Positions 1-13,318 of a stretch of 64,000 nt of DNA are shown piece after piece; position 1 is the stretch's first letter, and each line of letters starts with the position of its first letter. The stretch is from Henricia sp. BOLD:AAB3569. Lineage: Eukaryota; Echinodermata; Asteroidea; Spinulosida; Echinasteridae. The stretch spans positions 434,001 to 498,000 of the forward strand of contig JBBELK010000105.1 of assembly GCA_037783545.1 (NCBI GenBank). The letters run 5' to 3'. The position numbers and the translations under genes were made by a program. The notes beneath the pieces are model-generated. The model made no database searches. It saw only the letters and a list, made by a program, of their open reading frames with translations, and was not told the DNA's origin.

Positions 1-154
1 GCGTACGGCCAGGGCTTTGGTCCGATACAGCTCGATGATTTGGCTTGCTCGGGCCTGGAGAGTTCTCTTTTCCTCTGCCCCCACGCTGGGATTCAGCAGC
101 ACAACTGTAGACATACTGAAGACGCAGGGGTCCAGTGCGCACCGCCGTCGGATG
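1..154 (+). CDS. SRCR exon 1 (3' part of a domain, cut by window edge)
   Basis: Frame 1 from the first base. It shows [10 protein letters not shown], then [13 protein letters not shown], the C-terminal half of an SRCR domain with the last four of the six cysteines. Donor GTAACT at 155 leaves phase 1. The 155-601 intron is AT-rich and holds nothing I recognise. Confidence 0.9.
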
Positions 155-3100
155 GTAACTTCTAACTAGATTCTTTTCCTTTTGGCATTAATGTGAGACA
201 AAATAAAATAGTAGTCTTAAATATCAAAATGCAAATACCTTTCGTTTTTTACAGCTTGACGTCCAGATTTACAAAAAAAAACCTGTGTTTTGTTTTTTAA
301 TCATAGGATTAAATAATAATAATAAAAAACTAATGCGCAGTTGCCTCTTTTTTATGGTCATCATGTGTAACGATCATTGGCTGAAAACGATTTAACATTT
401 CCCGCATTGTTTTAAAATAGGAGTATCTTGTTCATGTGTAAGAATCTTTAAATCTCTTTTTAACCATCTGATGTTCGTGTACCATTTATGGTTTTTAGCA
501 GTAAAAACCCGGGGACAAAGTAATATCAAAGTTATCCTTGTGACTCCTAGTTTTATTTTCATAAAAATCGTTGCAATATTTTTGTTTTTCGTTGTGATCA
601 GATAAAAATGACAACGTGAGGCTTGTCAATGGTCCGAACAGCCACAGCGGCCGCGTGGAGATCAAAGTAAACAGTGTTTGGGGTACCGTCTGTGACGATA
701 TGTGGGACATGAGAGACGCGATTGTCGTATGTAGATCTTTGGGTTTTCCCGGAGCTCGATCGGCCTTGGTGCGGTACGGCACCGGCTCGGGACCGATCTT
801 GCTGGATGATCTGATTTGTAACGGCCAGGAAGACTCGCTGACTGACTGTCCTCATAATGGTCTGGGGAACCATAACTGCGGACATTATGAAGACGTGGGT
901 GTGGAGTGCTCCACGCAAGTAGGTACGTCAGGCCCGTTGTTGACAAATTTAAACAAGAAAAGTTGCCCAACAAGATGGCAACTCTTCAATACGGTCTGGA
1001 TTTGCTTGGGCAGTGCTGCCGCTGGGATTTGTTTGACCAGACTTTGCTTTACCAGACTTTGCTTGGTCTTTGGTTAAGCTAGCAAGTCTTTTACTCCTCT
1101 ATCAATTGTTCAGAGTACAGAGTATACACTTCGAAACGTCCAGTAATTCACACTCACTGGTTCTTTTCAGAACCATCCACACATCTTCAAAAGAGATATA
1201 TTTCACATGACGCTGCCGCAAATAATTCGCACATTGATAGATAATAAATCTTAGCCTATATACTTATCCTAGAAACTTAAACAAAGCATGGTAATTAAGA
1301 GACACCCATGCATGTGCCTCCTACTAGTTTCTAGGAGTAGGCTTTGCTTGTCTGGCTGGACCGGATGTTGCTGAGTTGGGGTGGGTTGAGTTAGGCTTTT
1401 TGTAGGGGTGTGGGGGTGGGGCTTTGCTGGGGTGGGGGGGGGGGGGGGGTTTGCTATTTTTAGGTGGCTAAAAATAATTCCTATTGTAAAATAATTTGTC
1501 CATATCACGCCTGGATCCCCTTCATCTTTTCTTGGATCTTTTACAAAATGTTTAGATCCAGTGGTCCAAGTTCGTCTTCAAGGCGGCACAATTGAGAACG
1601 AAGGTCGCCTGGAGATCAACATCAACGGAGGGACCTGGGGAACAGTCTGTGATGACAGTTGGGGACTGGAGGAGGCACGAGTAGCTTGCCGTATGCTGGG
1701 ATTCCCAGGCGCGGTGGCTGCGAAGTCATTAGCGTTTTTTGGACAGGGTTCTGGCCCGATATACCTGGATGATGTCCACTGTGTTGGTTCAGAGTCATCC
1801 TTGCTGACGTGCTCTTACGTTGATCGCTTCAGCCACAACTGTGGACATAATGAGGATGCGGGTGTGGTTTGCGAACCTTTAGGTAGGTACAGTGAAATGC
1901 ATCATTAGGGTGAGGTGGGGCTTTGCTGGGGTGAGGTGTGGCTATTCGATACGGTCTTAACCACTTGACCACCAAGCTGGCTGATGTTGAATTATGGTTT
2001 TAAAAAAGAAGCTTAAATTTCCCCAAGATTTGAATTGTGTGTGCATGTTTCTGATTGTTTTTATGCAGTTCGTCTGGCAGGCGGTGATAGGCCCAACCAG
2101 GGGCGAGTGGAGCTGTACCACGACGGAGTCTGGGGCACGGTTTGTAACGACCAGTGGGGTATGGAAGAAGCAGGGGTCGTGTGTCGCATTCTGGGGTTCT
2201 ACGGAGCCACTGCGGTGGCGGGTTCCAGTCGATTTGGACAAGGAACCGGAGACATCTTACTGGATGGTTTAGGCTGCCTGGGATGGGAGGCCAGTCTCTT
2301 TGACTGCTTGCATTCTGGCATTGGCAATCATAACTGTGATCACTCGCAAGATGCTGGTGTCATCTGTAATCTCAACGGTATTAGCTTTTATTATTATATT
2401 TAATTCTTTCTGGTATTGAAACTTCCTTAAAACTGCCCATGGCGCTGTAGCTTGTAAGCCTAGGATGTCTAGTATGTTGTTTAAGGCACTAAATCCCAGA
2501 GCATTCATCGAAAAAGAGCAGGGGATTCTCCCCAGTATTTTTGGTAGTGGCTTGGCCGCCTAGGGCACCACCCGCCTAAGGCACCACCCGCCTAGGGCAC
2601 CACCCGCCTAAGGCACCATGCACCCGCCTAAGGCACCACCCGCCTTAAGGCGCGTTCACACTATCGCGGAAAATTCACACTTTCGCGCTGCGCTCACCGC
2701 ATTGCATGAGCTCCCAATCGCCGATTATTCCAAAATAGAAAATTCCACTCTGGTAACTTGGGGCTTCTCTGCTACCTCACTGGCTGTATGCGCGTTGGAA
2801 AGGTCAGCGCACCGCGGTCAAAGTTCAACAAATTTGAACTTTGACCCAGCTCAAAACGTTTTGCGCGTCGCGATAGGCCGCGCACAAGCGGAAAACCAGT
2901 TTGTGTACAAACCAATGGCACAGTGTGATTTTTCCGCGATAGTGTGAACGCCCCTTAAGGCACCACGTACCCGCCTATGTACTTTGATGTTTGGGCGGTT
3001 CCTGATAGTTATAAAGCGCATTGAGATGTTGCCAGACACGATGTGCGATGTAAAAAGTAGCTATTATTATCATTGTATTTTAGGTTTCTGGTTGAGAAAC

Positions 3101-6100
3101 AAAACAGCACGATATTAAATTGAGGTAACGTTTTGCATGTCTTTGCCACCGACACAGTGCGTCTTGTCGACGGGGCCTCCCCTTCCGAGGGCAGAGTGGA
3201 GATTTACTACCAGGGAACTTGGGGAACAGTTTGCGATGATGGCTGGTCATTGAACGATGCAAGAGTTGTCTGCCGCCATCTTGGATTGGGAAGTGCCCAG
3301 GAAGCTACGATGAATGCTCGCTTTGGTGCTGGAACCGGTTCAATCTTCCTAGATGACGTTGGGTGCCTGGGAACTGAGCAGAGTTTAGTGGACTGCAACC
3401 ATCTGCCGATTGGAACCCACGATTGCTTCCATTTTGAAGATGCGGGGGTCATTTGTGAAGCTCAGTGTAAGTGAACTATTGTTACCATACCTCATACATA
3501 TTCATGACTGAGGGCCAAATTGGAGGAGTTGATCAGAATTTTTGTCTTTAAAATGACTCATCAGGCATCGGTAAATGCAGATTTGATGAGAAAACCCAAA
3601 ATTACTGCTGAGAAAAATTTAAGATTTCGTGAGGAAACGCTTATAAATTTTTCAACCAGTTTCACATGTTTGGTGCACATAGTCTGAAGCCATGATCAAC
3701 TTCTCAATTATTTTCCCAAATTGACCGGTGCATTATAATGGTTACCTTGGCTGTGTTCCACTTGCGTAAACATTGCCAACGTTCGTTATTGGTTACAGTA
3801 CTTTTCTGCACTCGTCTATGGGCAGCCGGGTACCTGTTGTTGGCAAATAACGCGTTTCGCGAGTTAGTACAAATTGTCAACTAACCACCGAGACCTGGGC
3901 TGCATTCAACTTATGCGAATGTTGCCAACGTTCGTCACTGGTTACAGTACTTTTCTGCATTTGTCTATTGGAAGCCAGGTACCTGTTGTTGGCGGGCGAA
4001 CGTTGCAAACATTTTATTTTATTATTTTTAAAATATTTATTCACCACATCCAACAGCGGAGTGACCGCCAATTACAGGAATAGGAGCAAGTGTGGTTGAG
4101 TGCCTTGCTCAAAGGCACAGGTGCCACAACCTGTCACGGCCCGGAATCGAACCTACATTCTAGTACTAGCACAGGAACTTAAGTTTGACGCACTGGACCG
4201 CTCGGCCATAACACCCCACAATATATATTTGCAATATCCGCGTATTTGGAATGCAACCCTGGATTGACAGGATGACAGAAAACCAATTTACTAAAATAGT
4301 AAAGCGCAACCTTGAGTATTACATATGTAAATTCATAAACGTCACAGAACCTTAAATGCCCAACCTTTATTTCACTGTGTTTCTCAAAGCTGTTTGACAA
4401 GTTGACAAGCATCTCGGGCTCTATCAGTTGTAAATTTACAGAGGTTGTTAAGACAAGAAGGTCTCACCCTTTCTTGTTCCTGGTCTTGGGCTTGATTTTT
4501 CTATCTTGTCCATAAATAAGAAAAGGGCACCATATCAACTTGGTAGGAGGAAACTTGAGCGCTGCGTGTAGGGGAAAATGAAACCATCGCCTGCATAAAA
4601 TTTCTTCTCTATTTGACTCTGTTTTTATGGAGAAATTGCTTCTTTTTCTTTCTTTCTAGCTTCAATTCGATTGGTCGGTGGTGACAATAACCGCGAGGGT
4701 CGAGTAGAGGTGTTTTACAATAGCATTTGGGGGACGATTTGTGACGATTTGTGGGACCTACAGGACGGCAACGTGGCTTGTCGTCAGCTTGGATTTACCG
4801 GTGCTCAGGAGGCCACTGTTGGGGCGCGCTTCGGCTCAGGTGCAGATCCGATTTTTCTAGATCAAGTGGAATGTACGGGGACCGAGAACACGCTGATGGA
4901 TTGCAGCCATTCTAGGATCGGACGTCATGATTGCGGGCACGGTGAAGACGCAGGAGTTGTCTGTAACTCTCGAGGTAAAAATCATTAATTAGTCATTTAT
5001 ATGGTCCACATTTCACATGGATATGTTCACATTACTTTTAGAAGGCTAAAAGTGATTTTTTGACGTTTACATGTGGACGGAATTATTCACTTTTAGCTGA
5101 TTTGCTATTTACTACATGTCCTTTCTCGTCAAAAAGCACGTGCCTGAAATATCACCTTACATTCCAAATCAAACATTGAAAAAACACCATGGAGGTCCTT
5201 GGAATCTCCAGAATTCTGGGCATGGTCGGTTTTTCCCGATGAATTTTCTAAACAGCAAAAAACTTGTCCACCGTAATTTTTCTTTAGATTCTCCAGCAAA
5301 CTGCTTCGATGTCGAAATTCAATAGCCTGATTAATTGCGACCCAACCATTGCATAGCTAGCCCGCCTTCTTGTGGTCGACTCATTGTATGATGTCACTGC
5401 AGTACAATGAGATGACCACAAGAGGGTCAAAAATTCGTCAAAATTTCATTTTTAGCCTTCTAAAAGTATGTTCACATACGTGTGCTGGACGTTATAATAG
5501 GTTTTGTGAAGCTAAGTGTCTTCCACCAAAACATCGAGATACATAGGTGGGTGGCACCATTGGCAGCCGACAGCCAGAGACACCAGGGAATCCCCTTACT
5601 CCTTACGAAAGAGTACTCTGGGATCACAACAAACTGGACCAACAGCTTTACATCCCTTCCAAGGAATGGAGCATTTCTGCCCTCGCCCATAGTTCTGTTT
5701 GTTTTTTGGTGTTATTTCTTCAAGGTCATATACAGAGGGTTGAAGTGAAGATTTCTCCTTTATATATCACATTGGGAGAAGCATCTTGTGTCTTGACTGT
5801 TTGTTCACTTAATGCAGCACACAAGATAATCTAATGAACTTAAATTTTTTATTTTTAGTTGAACTTCGTCTTGTCAACGGGAGTGCCCGTAATGAAGGTC
5901 GAATTGAGATTTTCCTGAAAGGCGAATGGGGTACAATCTGTGACGATTCCTGGGACTTACAAGATGCTAAAGTTGCTTGCTTACAGCTTGGTTTCCCCGA
6001 TGCACTCACGTCTGTAGGTCAAGGGCGATTCGGTAGCGGAACAGGGCCGATTCATTATGATGAAGTTACGTGTGTGGGTCATGAAATCAACTTTGCAAGC

Positions 6101-9100
6101 TGCCAACATCTCGGGGTCGGTGTTCATGATTGCAGTCACACGGAGGATGCAGGCATTGTGTGTGCTCCGGCTGGTAGGCAATTTTTAAAACTCATTGAAT
6201 TGATTCTAGGAATTTTGTGTGTGTTTCTTTAGGGTGGATTTACACTGAGTCTTTGCATGCATTAACGCGAGTCGCTTTGAGGAAAAGTGCCGACAAGGAA
6301 AATTAGCATTTTTATGGGATTCTGTGGTTTTCACTCCAAATTTCCTCCACATTCCTTTTTCTCAAAATACGTGCAAAAAGGCTTGATATGAATGCACCCT
6401 TATAAACCTACCACTTACGGAGTGAGAGGAAAATCAAATGTCCTCAACGGGATTCGAACCTGAGCCCTCTAACAACATAGGAAGACGCTGTACCAGCTGA
6501 GCTGTCAGGCACAGTGATATTATTGTCCTAAAATGTTCCTAGGACACAGACGTCTTTCGGTGTTGCAGTGATATACACTGCTGGACGAAGTAATGAAAAT
6601 ATACTGTACCTCTGCAGTGCAACTTTTCTTTGCTCCAATGTGTGATGTAAGATTCAAGAATTGCTAAACTAAAGCTATCAAAATATGTTGATTGCATTTT
6701 TAATTCGTCTGCCCATTTACATTTGTAAAGTGCACATATTTTTTTTTTTAAACTAAAGCTATCAAAATTCAACTTTGGTAGGGCAGTGAGAATAAGCACA
6801 TACGTTGAAATATGTTGATTGCATTTTTAATTCGTCTGCCCATTTACATTTGTAAAGTGCACATATTTTTGTTTCCTTATTAAGTTCGTCTTGTTGGTAG
6901 CACAAAGCCGAATGAAGGACGTGTTGAAGTGTTCTCTGAAAACGGCGTTTGGGGAACCATTTGCGATGATAACTGGGACGAAAACGATGCCACCGTCGTC
7001 TGCCGAGAACTCGGCTTCATTGGAACCGTTGAGGCCACGTCACAAGCTACTTTTGGCCCTGGGATAGGCCTGGACATTCTCTTGGATAATGTGGCGTGTC
7101 AGGGGGACGAGGAAACGATCTTTAAGTGTCAGCATAATGGACTTGGAAATCACAACTGCGGACATGTTGAAGATGCTGGGGTGCGCTGTGGATTGGCAGG
7201 TCAGCTTGACAACGTTTTATTATGCCCATCTTTGTTTGACTACCCCTTGCAATAGACCCTATGCACCACCGGACATGACAGGGGGCAGGTTTTCATATTT
7301 AAATAATGTGACAATAGATCCACAAAGTGCCTACTCGTGTATGATGATAGGGTTAATGGTACATGTACGGGAAACGCACACGGACCGGAAAAACTTCTTT
7401 TAGCTATTTTATCTGACACAATATAAATATAAGAAGTTCACGTAAATAAGCTCGTGCACACATACGCACATTTCTTGAATAACGACATACATTTGTGATA
7501 CAACTACCCAGTTTTTCCAAGCCGCATACGTTTCATGTATGCGTGACTGCCCCCTGTCATGGCCGCCTATGCAATGTATTTTGTTTGATTTCTTGGATAT
7601 AGTTCGACTTGTTGGAGGCTCAATGCCGAGTGAAGGTCGCGTAGAGGTCTTTGCCGGAGGCTACTGGGGGACGATATGCGATGACGGGTGGGGTCAAGAA
7701 GATGGTCGCGTTGTTTGCCGTCAGTTGGGGTTTACGGACGTCCAGGAAGTTACGCAACTGGCTCGTTTTGGCAGAGGCACAGGGCTAATTCTGTTAGATA
7801 ATGTCATCTGTTTAGGGGATGAAAGCCAAATTGTTGAATGTTCGCACGCTGGTATCGGGGTGCATAACTGTAATCACGCGGAGGATGCAGGCGTGGTGTG
7901 CGCTGGTGTCGCAGGTTAGTGAGTCACTTTTCCTAACGTGAATATTTTAGCATAAATAAATCTTATGCGCATTTGCAAAGGTTCGTGGGATTGGATGATG
8001 TCAGCAAAGTGTGTGTAAACTCAACACTTTTTAAAAAAATTTCATAAAAACTAAAAATAGTTCAATTATCAATCTTTCAGATTATTTTCGTCAAAACGTA
8101 TCAAGTATATTGATCAGCAAGTCCTGATTTAGAAAAGGTAGTGCCACATGCATTGCAACCTGGGCTGTATAAGCTTGGCACTGGTTGCATTACACATGTG
8201 TGGCTGCTAAGTGGGGTTTCAGACTAGCATGTGAGCATTTTCGTTTGGAGGGTGGGTCAAAACTCATGACCTTTCTCTTGCTCTGTGTTCTGATTAGAGA
8301 GCATCCGTCTCGTGGGAGGATCAAGCGACTTCGAGGGTCGCGTTGAGATACTTCACAACGGTCGTTGGGGCACAATTTGTGACGATAATTGGGACATCGT
8401 AGATGCCAACATTGCGTGTCGTCAACTCGGCTTCACCGACGGGGCACGACGGGTCCCTGTTGGGGCTGAATTCGGCGCTGGTACAGGGACTATCTGGCTG
8501 GATAATCTAGGCTGTAATGGGAACGAGGATTTGTTGATAGATTGTACACACACAACCATTCATGACTGTAGCCATGCACAGGACGCAGGAGTTGTGTGTG
8601 TAACTGAAGGTAATATGGGAATAATCGTTAAAAGGATAGATATGTGAACAAATGTCTGGGATTCGAACCGCGGACCTGCTGCTTAACGTGCAGATACTCC
8701 AGTATTCAAGCTATGAAGCCAATTGGTGGCCTCGAAACATGGTATTGCAGTTGACTTGTTCTTCACTGATTAGAAGAGTTAAAGTTAACATTTTTAAATG
8801 TAATGCTTTTTATGCAAGACCGAGGCTCTATTTTTAAATCAAATCAGGGGAATAATAGAGCATTCCACTGTGGCTTATTTCATGACATTAAACCATACAC
8901 AATTATTAGATAGACAAACTTTATGTAGTGGAAAAATTTATATCAATTAAGACTGAATGTTAATTAATAGTTTGTTTTTGCCCTTATCCGACGTAATTTG
9001 TAACAGTGTATACTCATTGCTTTCCTGAGACACTATGAAAAACTTTATAACGTGCTCGGGTGGGACTCGAACCCACCCATTTGCTTCGGAAATGGTTACC

Positions 9101-12100
9101 GAGCTCAGTAGAAACACGTTCATTGAGAGTGGATCTTTATGTTGAATTATGATTTCTTGGTTTGTTTTTTTCGTCTCCAGGCCACCTCCGCCTCGTGGGT
9201 GGCTCAACGTTCAATCAGGGCAGAGTTGAGCTCTTGTATGAGGGCGTTTGGGGCACAATCTGTGATGACGACTGGGATATAAATGACGCGCAGGTGAGGT
9301 CCAGTGTTTAAAACAAAACCTGCTGGGTTAAAAAACAACCAAATTCATGTAGAGTCATTATGATGTTACTTTAGTAGAGGAATATTTTGTCTTATAATGT
9401 GTTGCCTCTTGTCACACCTCCTGTAATCTGGAAAAACCTAGTAAGTCAAATTTTTGTGAAAATTGAGTTAGACCCATATTTGGACTTTCTTGGTTTTCCC
9501 CTTCAGTTAAAAATGTTAAACTCAATTTTCATCAAAATTTGACTTACTACTAGGTTTTTTCCAGATTACAGGAGACATTTTCACAGTTCTAGTAGTATTT
9601 TTCGAGACCCCCCTCCCTCCCTCCCCCCCCAAATACTACTTATCAACATTTTTCTGTCGGTACCATGAAGTGTCAACATTTTACAGTGCATGTCGTACGC
9701 GGCCCTCGAACCCCCGAGGTTCCACCCTTCATACGCTTTGTAGAACTGTGAAAATACTGACAATTTTGGATGGCCCTGGTGTACTTTTTTGAAACAGATT
9801 TTTCTTTTAAATGTCTGCTACATTTTGTAACCCTTAACGTGATTATCCAGCTGCTAATTAATTGACCTGTTTATGACTGGGCAGGTCGTGTGTCATCAGC
9901 TGGGATTCTATGAAGCAGAGGGTGCTTATCAAGGGGCAGGGTACGGCGAGGGAACCGGTCCAATTCACTTAGACAACGTTCAGTGTCGGGGTGATGAGAC
10001 GAATGTTATGCTGTGTCGACACAATGGTGTCGGCGTTCACAACTGCGGTCATGCGGAGGATGCCGGGGTATCGTGCCGAGTTGCAAGTAAGATTATTCAG
10101 TCTCTCAAATTATCATGAAGGCTGAATGATTCAGAACACTGTTGATATATTTCTGAAGTTATTCGTCTAAGTTTTGCATTTTAGTAACATGTATTTAAAT
10201 TCTGAACTTGGAACGAAAGAAAAATCGTAAGGGCATTATTGGGATTTTAACCCAAGACCTCTGACTTACTGGGCAGATGCTCTACCAGCTGAGCTCTGAG
10301 GCACAGTGGTATTGAGCTTGTGTGGATCACCACACACATGCATTTTCTGTGTTGTTTTTGGAGTCGAATTAACCACGTCACAATGTATTAAGCGCGTGTT
10401 GCGCCTTTTCAAACAAGGACGTACAGCACACCAATGAGATGCCTTAATTTTGACTCTCAAAATGGCAGTTTACGCAGGTGTACGGTGGTTCACACAAGCG
10501 CAATACTCTCTCAGGTTTTCCCTATGAACCCAATTTTATCTCTAGGTGTTGCATGGGAGCACAACTGGGCAAAGTAACCAGTTATTATATTTTGAATATA
10601 TTTTGAATATATTTTGAATATATTTTGAATATATTTTGAATATATTTTGAATATATTTTGAATATATTTTGAATATATTTTGAATATATTTTGAATATAT
10701 TTTGAATATATTTTGAATATATTTTGAATATATTTTGAATATATTTTGAATATAATAACTTGGATGATGTTCCTTTTCTTTATGACCAACAGTTCGTCTT
10801 CAAGGAGGCAATAGTCCCAACGAAGGCCGAGTGGAGGTGTTTGACCAGGGAAGTTGGGGCACCGTATGCGACGATTTGTGGGACCGAAACGATGCCCTGG
10901 TCGTTTGTCGCCAGTTGGGTTATCCCGTCGTCGAATCAGTGTATAGCTCAGCTCATTTTGGGGCTGGAACTGGCCGCATTCTGCTTGACGATGTTCAGTG
11001 TAATAGCACTGAGAATACCTTGGGGGAGTGTCCACATTCTGGGCTTGGAGTGCACAACTGTGGACATCATGAGGATGCAGGAGTGAAGTGTAGCTTGTCT
11101 GGTGAGTTTAGTAAATCATTTTTTAAAAAGTAAAGTTGTTTCACGAGCGAAGCTGGCTCACACGGCCGGTACGCATCCCCAGTTTCCAAGGCATGGAGTT
11201 GTTGTTGTTGTTGTATATTTTATGGCATCTTCGGCAACTAAGGCCCTTTATGCCATCAACTATACGATTTTAGCTTTAACTATACTTTATTATCAACTTG
11301 AGATGACGAAGAAGGAGTTGCAGTTTTAGAAGTGGGAGGAAGGAAAACCCCCAGAGAAATGCCCCAGGGGAAAACCCACGCGGTCAAGTAGGGACTGCCA
11401 ACCCAATCCACATATACGCCCCGGATTCGAACCCGGGACCCCAGAGGTGAAAGGCGAGGAAAGAACCCGTACGCCAACCCGACCGCCCAAGGCATGGAGT
11501 GACTAAGAGCATTGCTATTCCCCCTGGATGGGATGCCAGTCCATCACAGGTTTACCCCATCAGTTAGTTGGGTTTCCCAACCAATATTTACCGGTACCCA
11601 TTTATACTCCTGAATGGAGAGAGACAATATAGGGAGTAAAGTGTCTTGTCTAAGGACACAACGCAATAGCAGTGACCAGGCTTCGAACCACGGACCTATC
11701 ACCCGAAAGTCTGATGCGCTATCCACTAGACCACCACGTCTCCACAGGTGTATAGTGCCAACATTTACGATTTGGGCCTAATTTGTACGATTGTTTCAAC
11801 CAATTACAATCAGTATTGTCTCATAATGGGAGACTTTTGAAACGCGTGGTGGCAGCAAACAAACCAGCAGCCGATTTCACGAATCCTTATGCACTGCGTA
11901 AGCCCGCTTGCGCAACTTTTTATTGCGTAAGCTGCGCAACATTCCTGTGATAATTACACGCATGCCTATGGAGCTTGTGCCATTTTCAAAAGTTACGCAA
12001 GCTACACAATTTTTTGTGAAGTCGAGCTTTTCCATTGTCTTCATCATATTGAGCATGCACACTTTAGCTCAACGCGACGTAAACAATGGAGAAGGACCAG

Positions 12101-13286
12101 TTTGCTTGCTGCCAAAAAGCGTCTCAAAAGTCTCTCATTGTAAGATCTGAATGTGGTGTTTTAAAAGCGAATTCTTTTAAAAGTTGTAATTTGGAAATTT
12201 GTTTGTCTAAGGTTAAGTAAGGCAAACACCTCTTGACATATTTTTCTCTTTTTCGATTTGCAACGTCCGTCCAATTAGTTGGTTGAAAGATTTTTATTTA
12301 GCTTGTTGATTAGGTATTAATAATTGAATTTAAAGTTATATTGGTTGTGATGTTAAGGAGCTTGTCCAGATTTTTTCTAGAAAATGTATTTCGTTCTAAC
12401 CTAACAATCATATAAAATACCTCCCCAAAATACTATCCATGGAAAGAATCACTGCACTGCTTTATGTAACTAGATAAATTAGTTTACAAAACAGCAGTGG
12501 ATTTTGTTATGATATCCTTAAAAATATACGTGTTGAGAGCGCGAAATTGCAGAATGGTAATGAAAACAATATGACATGATATGGTTATCAAAATCTCAAA
12601 ACCCACAGGAAAAATAGGGGGTTCAAAAATGTGATCTGGACACGCTCCTTCACAAACAAGACACAAGCAATCGTTTCTTTCTTTGTTTAGCTGGTGGGTA
12701 TATTTTGAAGGCATAATTTTGTCATTTTTATTTTATTCTATTTTTTTTTACATTAACAGCGATCCGTTTAGTAGGCGGCTCATCGCCAAAGAACGGTCGC
12801 GTCGAGGTCTTAATAAACGGCCAGTGGGGAACAGTTTGCAGTGACGGTTGGGATCTCATTGATGCACAGGTCGTTTGTCGCGAGCTCGGTTACCGGGGAG
12901 CATTGGAAGCAGTCTCTAATGCACGATACGGCATGGGGACCGGGGATATCTTACTGGCTGATGTAGCGTGTACTGGCCAAGAAACGGAGCTTACTAGCTG
13001 CTCGCATAAGGGAGCTGGGGGGCATAACTGTGGTCATTCGAAGGATTCCGGAGTGGTGTGTTTTAATGGTGAGTCAAAGCTTCAAGTACACTACTCACAA
13101 TAAGTTAGGGATATTGTGGGGTGTACGCAGATATTTTAAAGGTATTCCGCTTGATTGATCCGCGGGACTGTGAGTGACCACAAGAGGGTCATATTTCCCT
13201 CGGCCTTTGGCCTCAAGAAATAGGACCCTCCTGTGGTCACTCGCAGTCCCTCGGGGCACATTTGACCTTATTGCCAGTCCATATGT

Positions 13287-13318
<32 letters not shown>

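Noticed and set aside
598-973. Minus-strand open frames over SRCR exons
   Set aside because: Shadows of the coding strand; no domain, and the + strand has clear SRCR motifs.
2618-2947. 109-codon open frame
   Set aside because: Runs along a TTAA-flanked MITE and a 17-bp repeat; no protein similarity recognised.
4134-4213. Functional tRNA genes (also 6440, 8656, 9056, 10236, 11425, 11680)
   Set aside because: A and B boxes are present but stems are degraded or the head is joined to a SINE body; all are in introns as repeat-family members.
10511-11035. 174-codon minus-strand frame with an 11-residue repeat
   Set aside because: Produced by the 11-bp AT minisatellite plus the shadow of SRCR exon 13.
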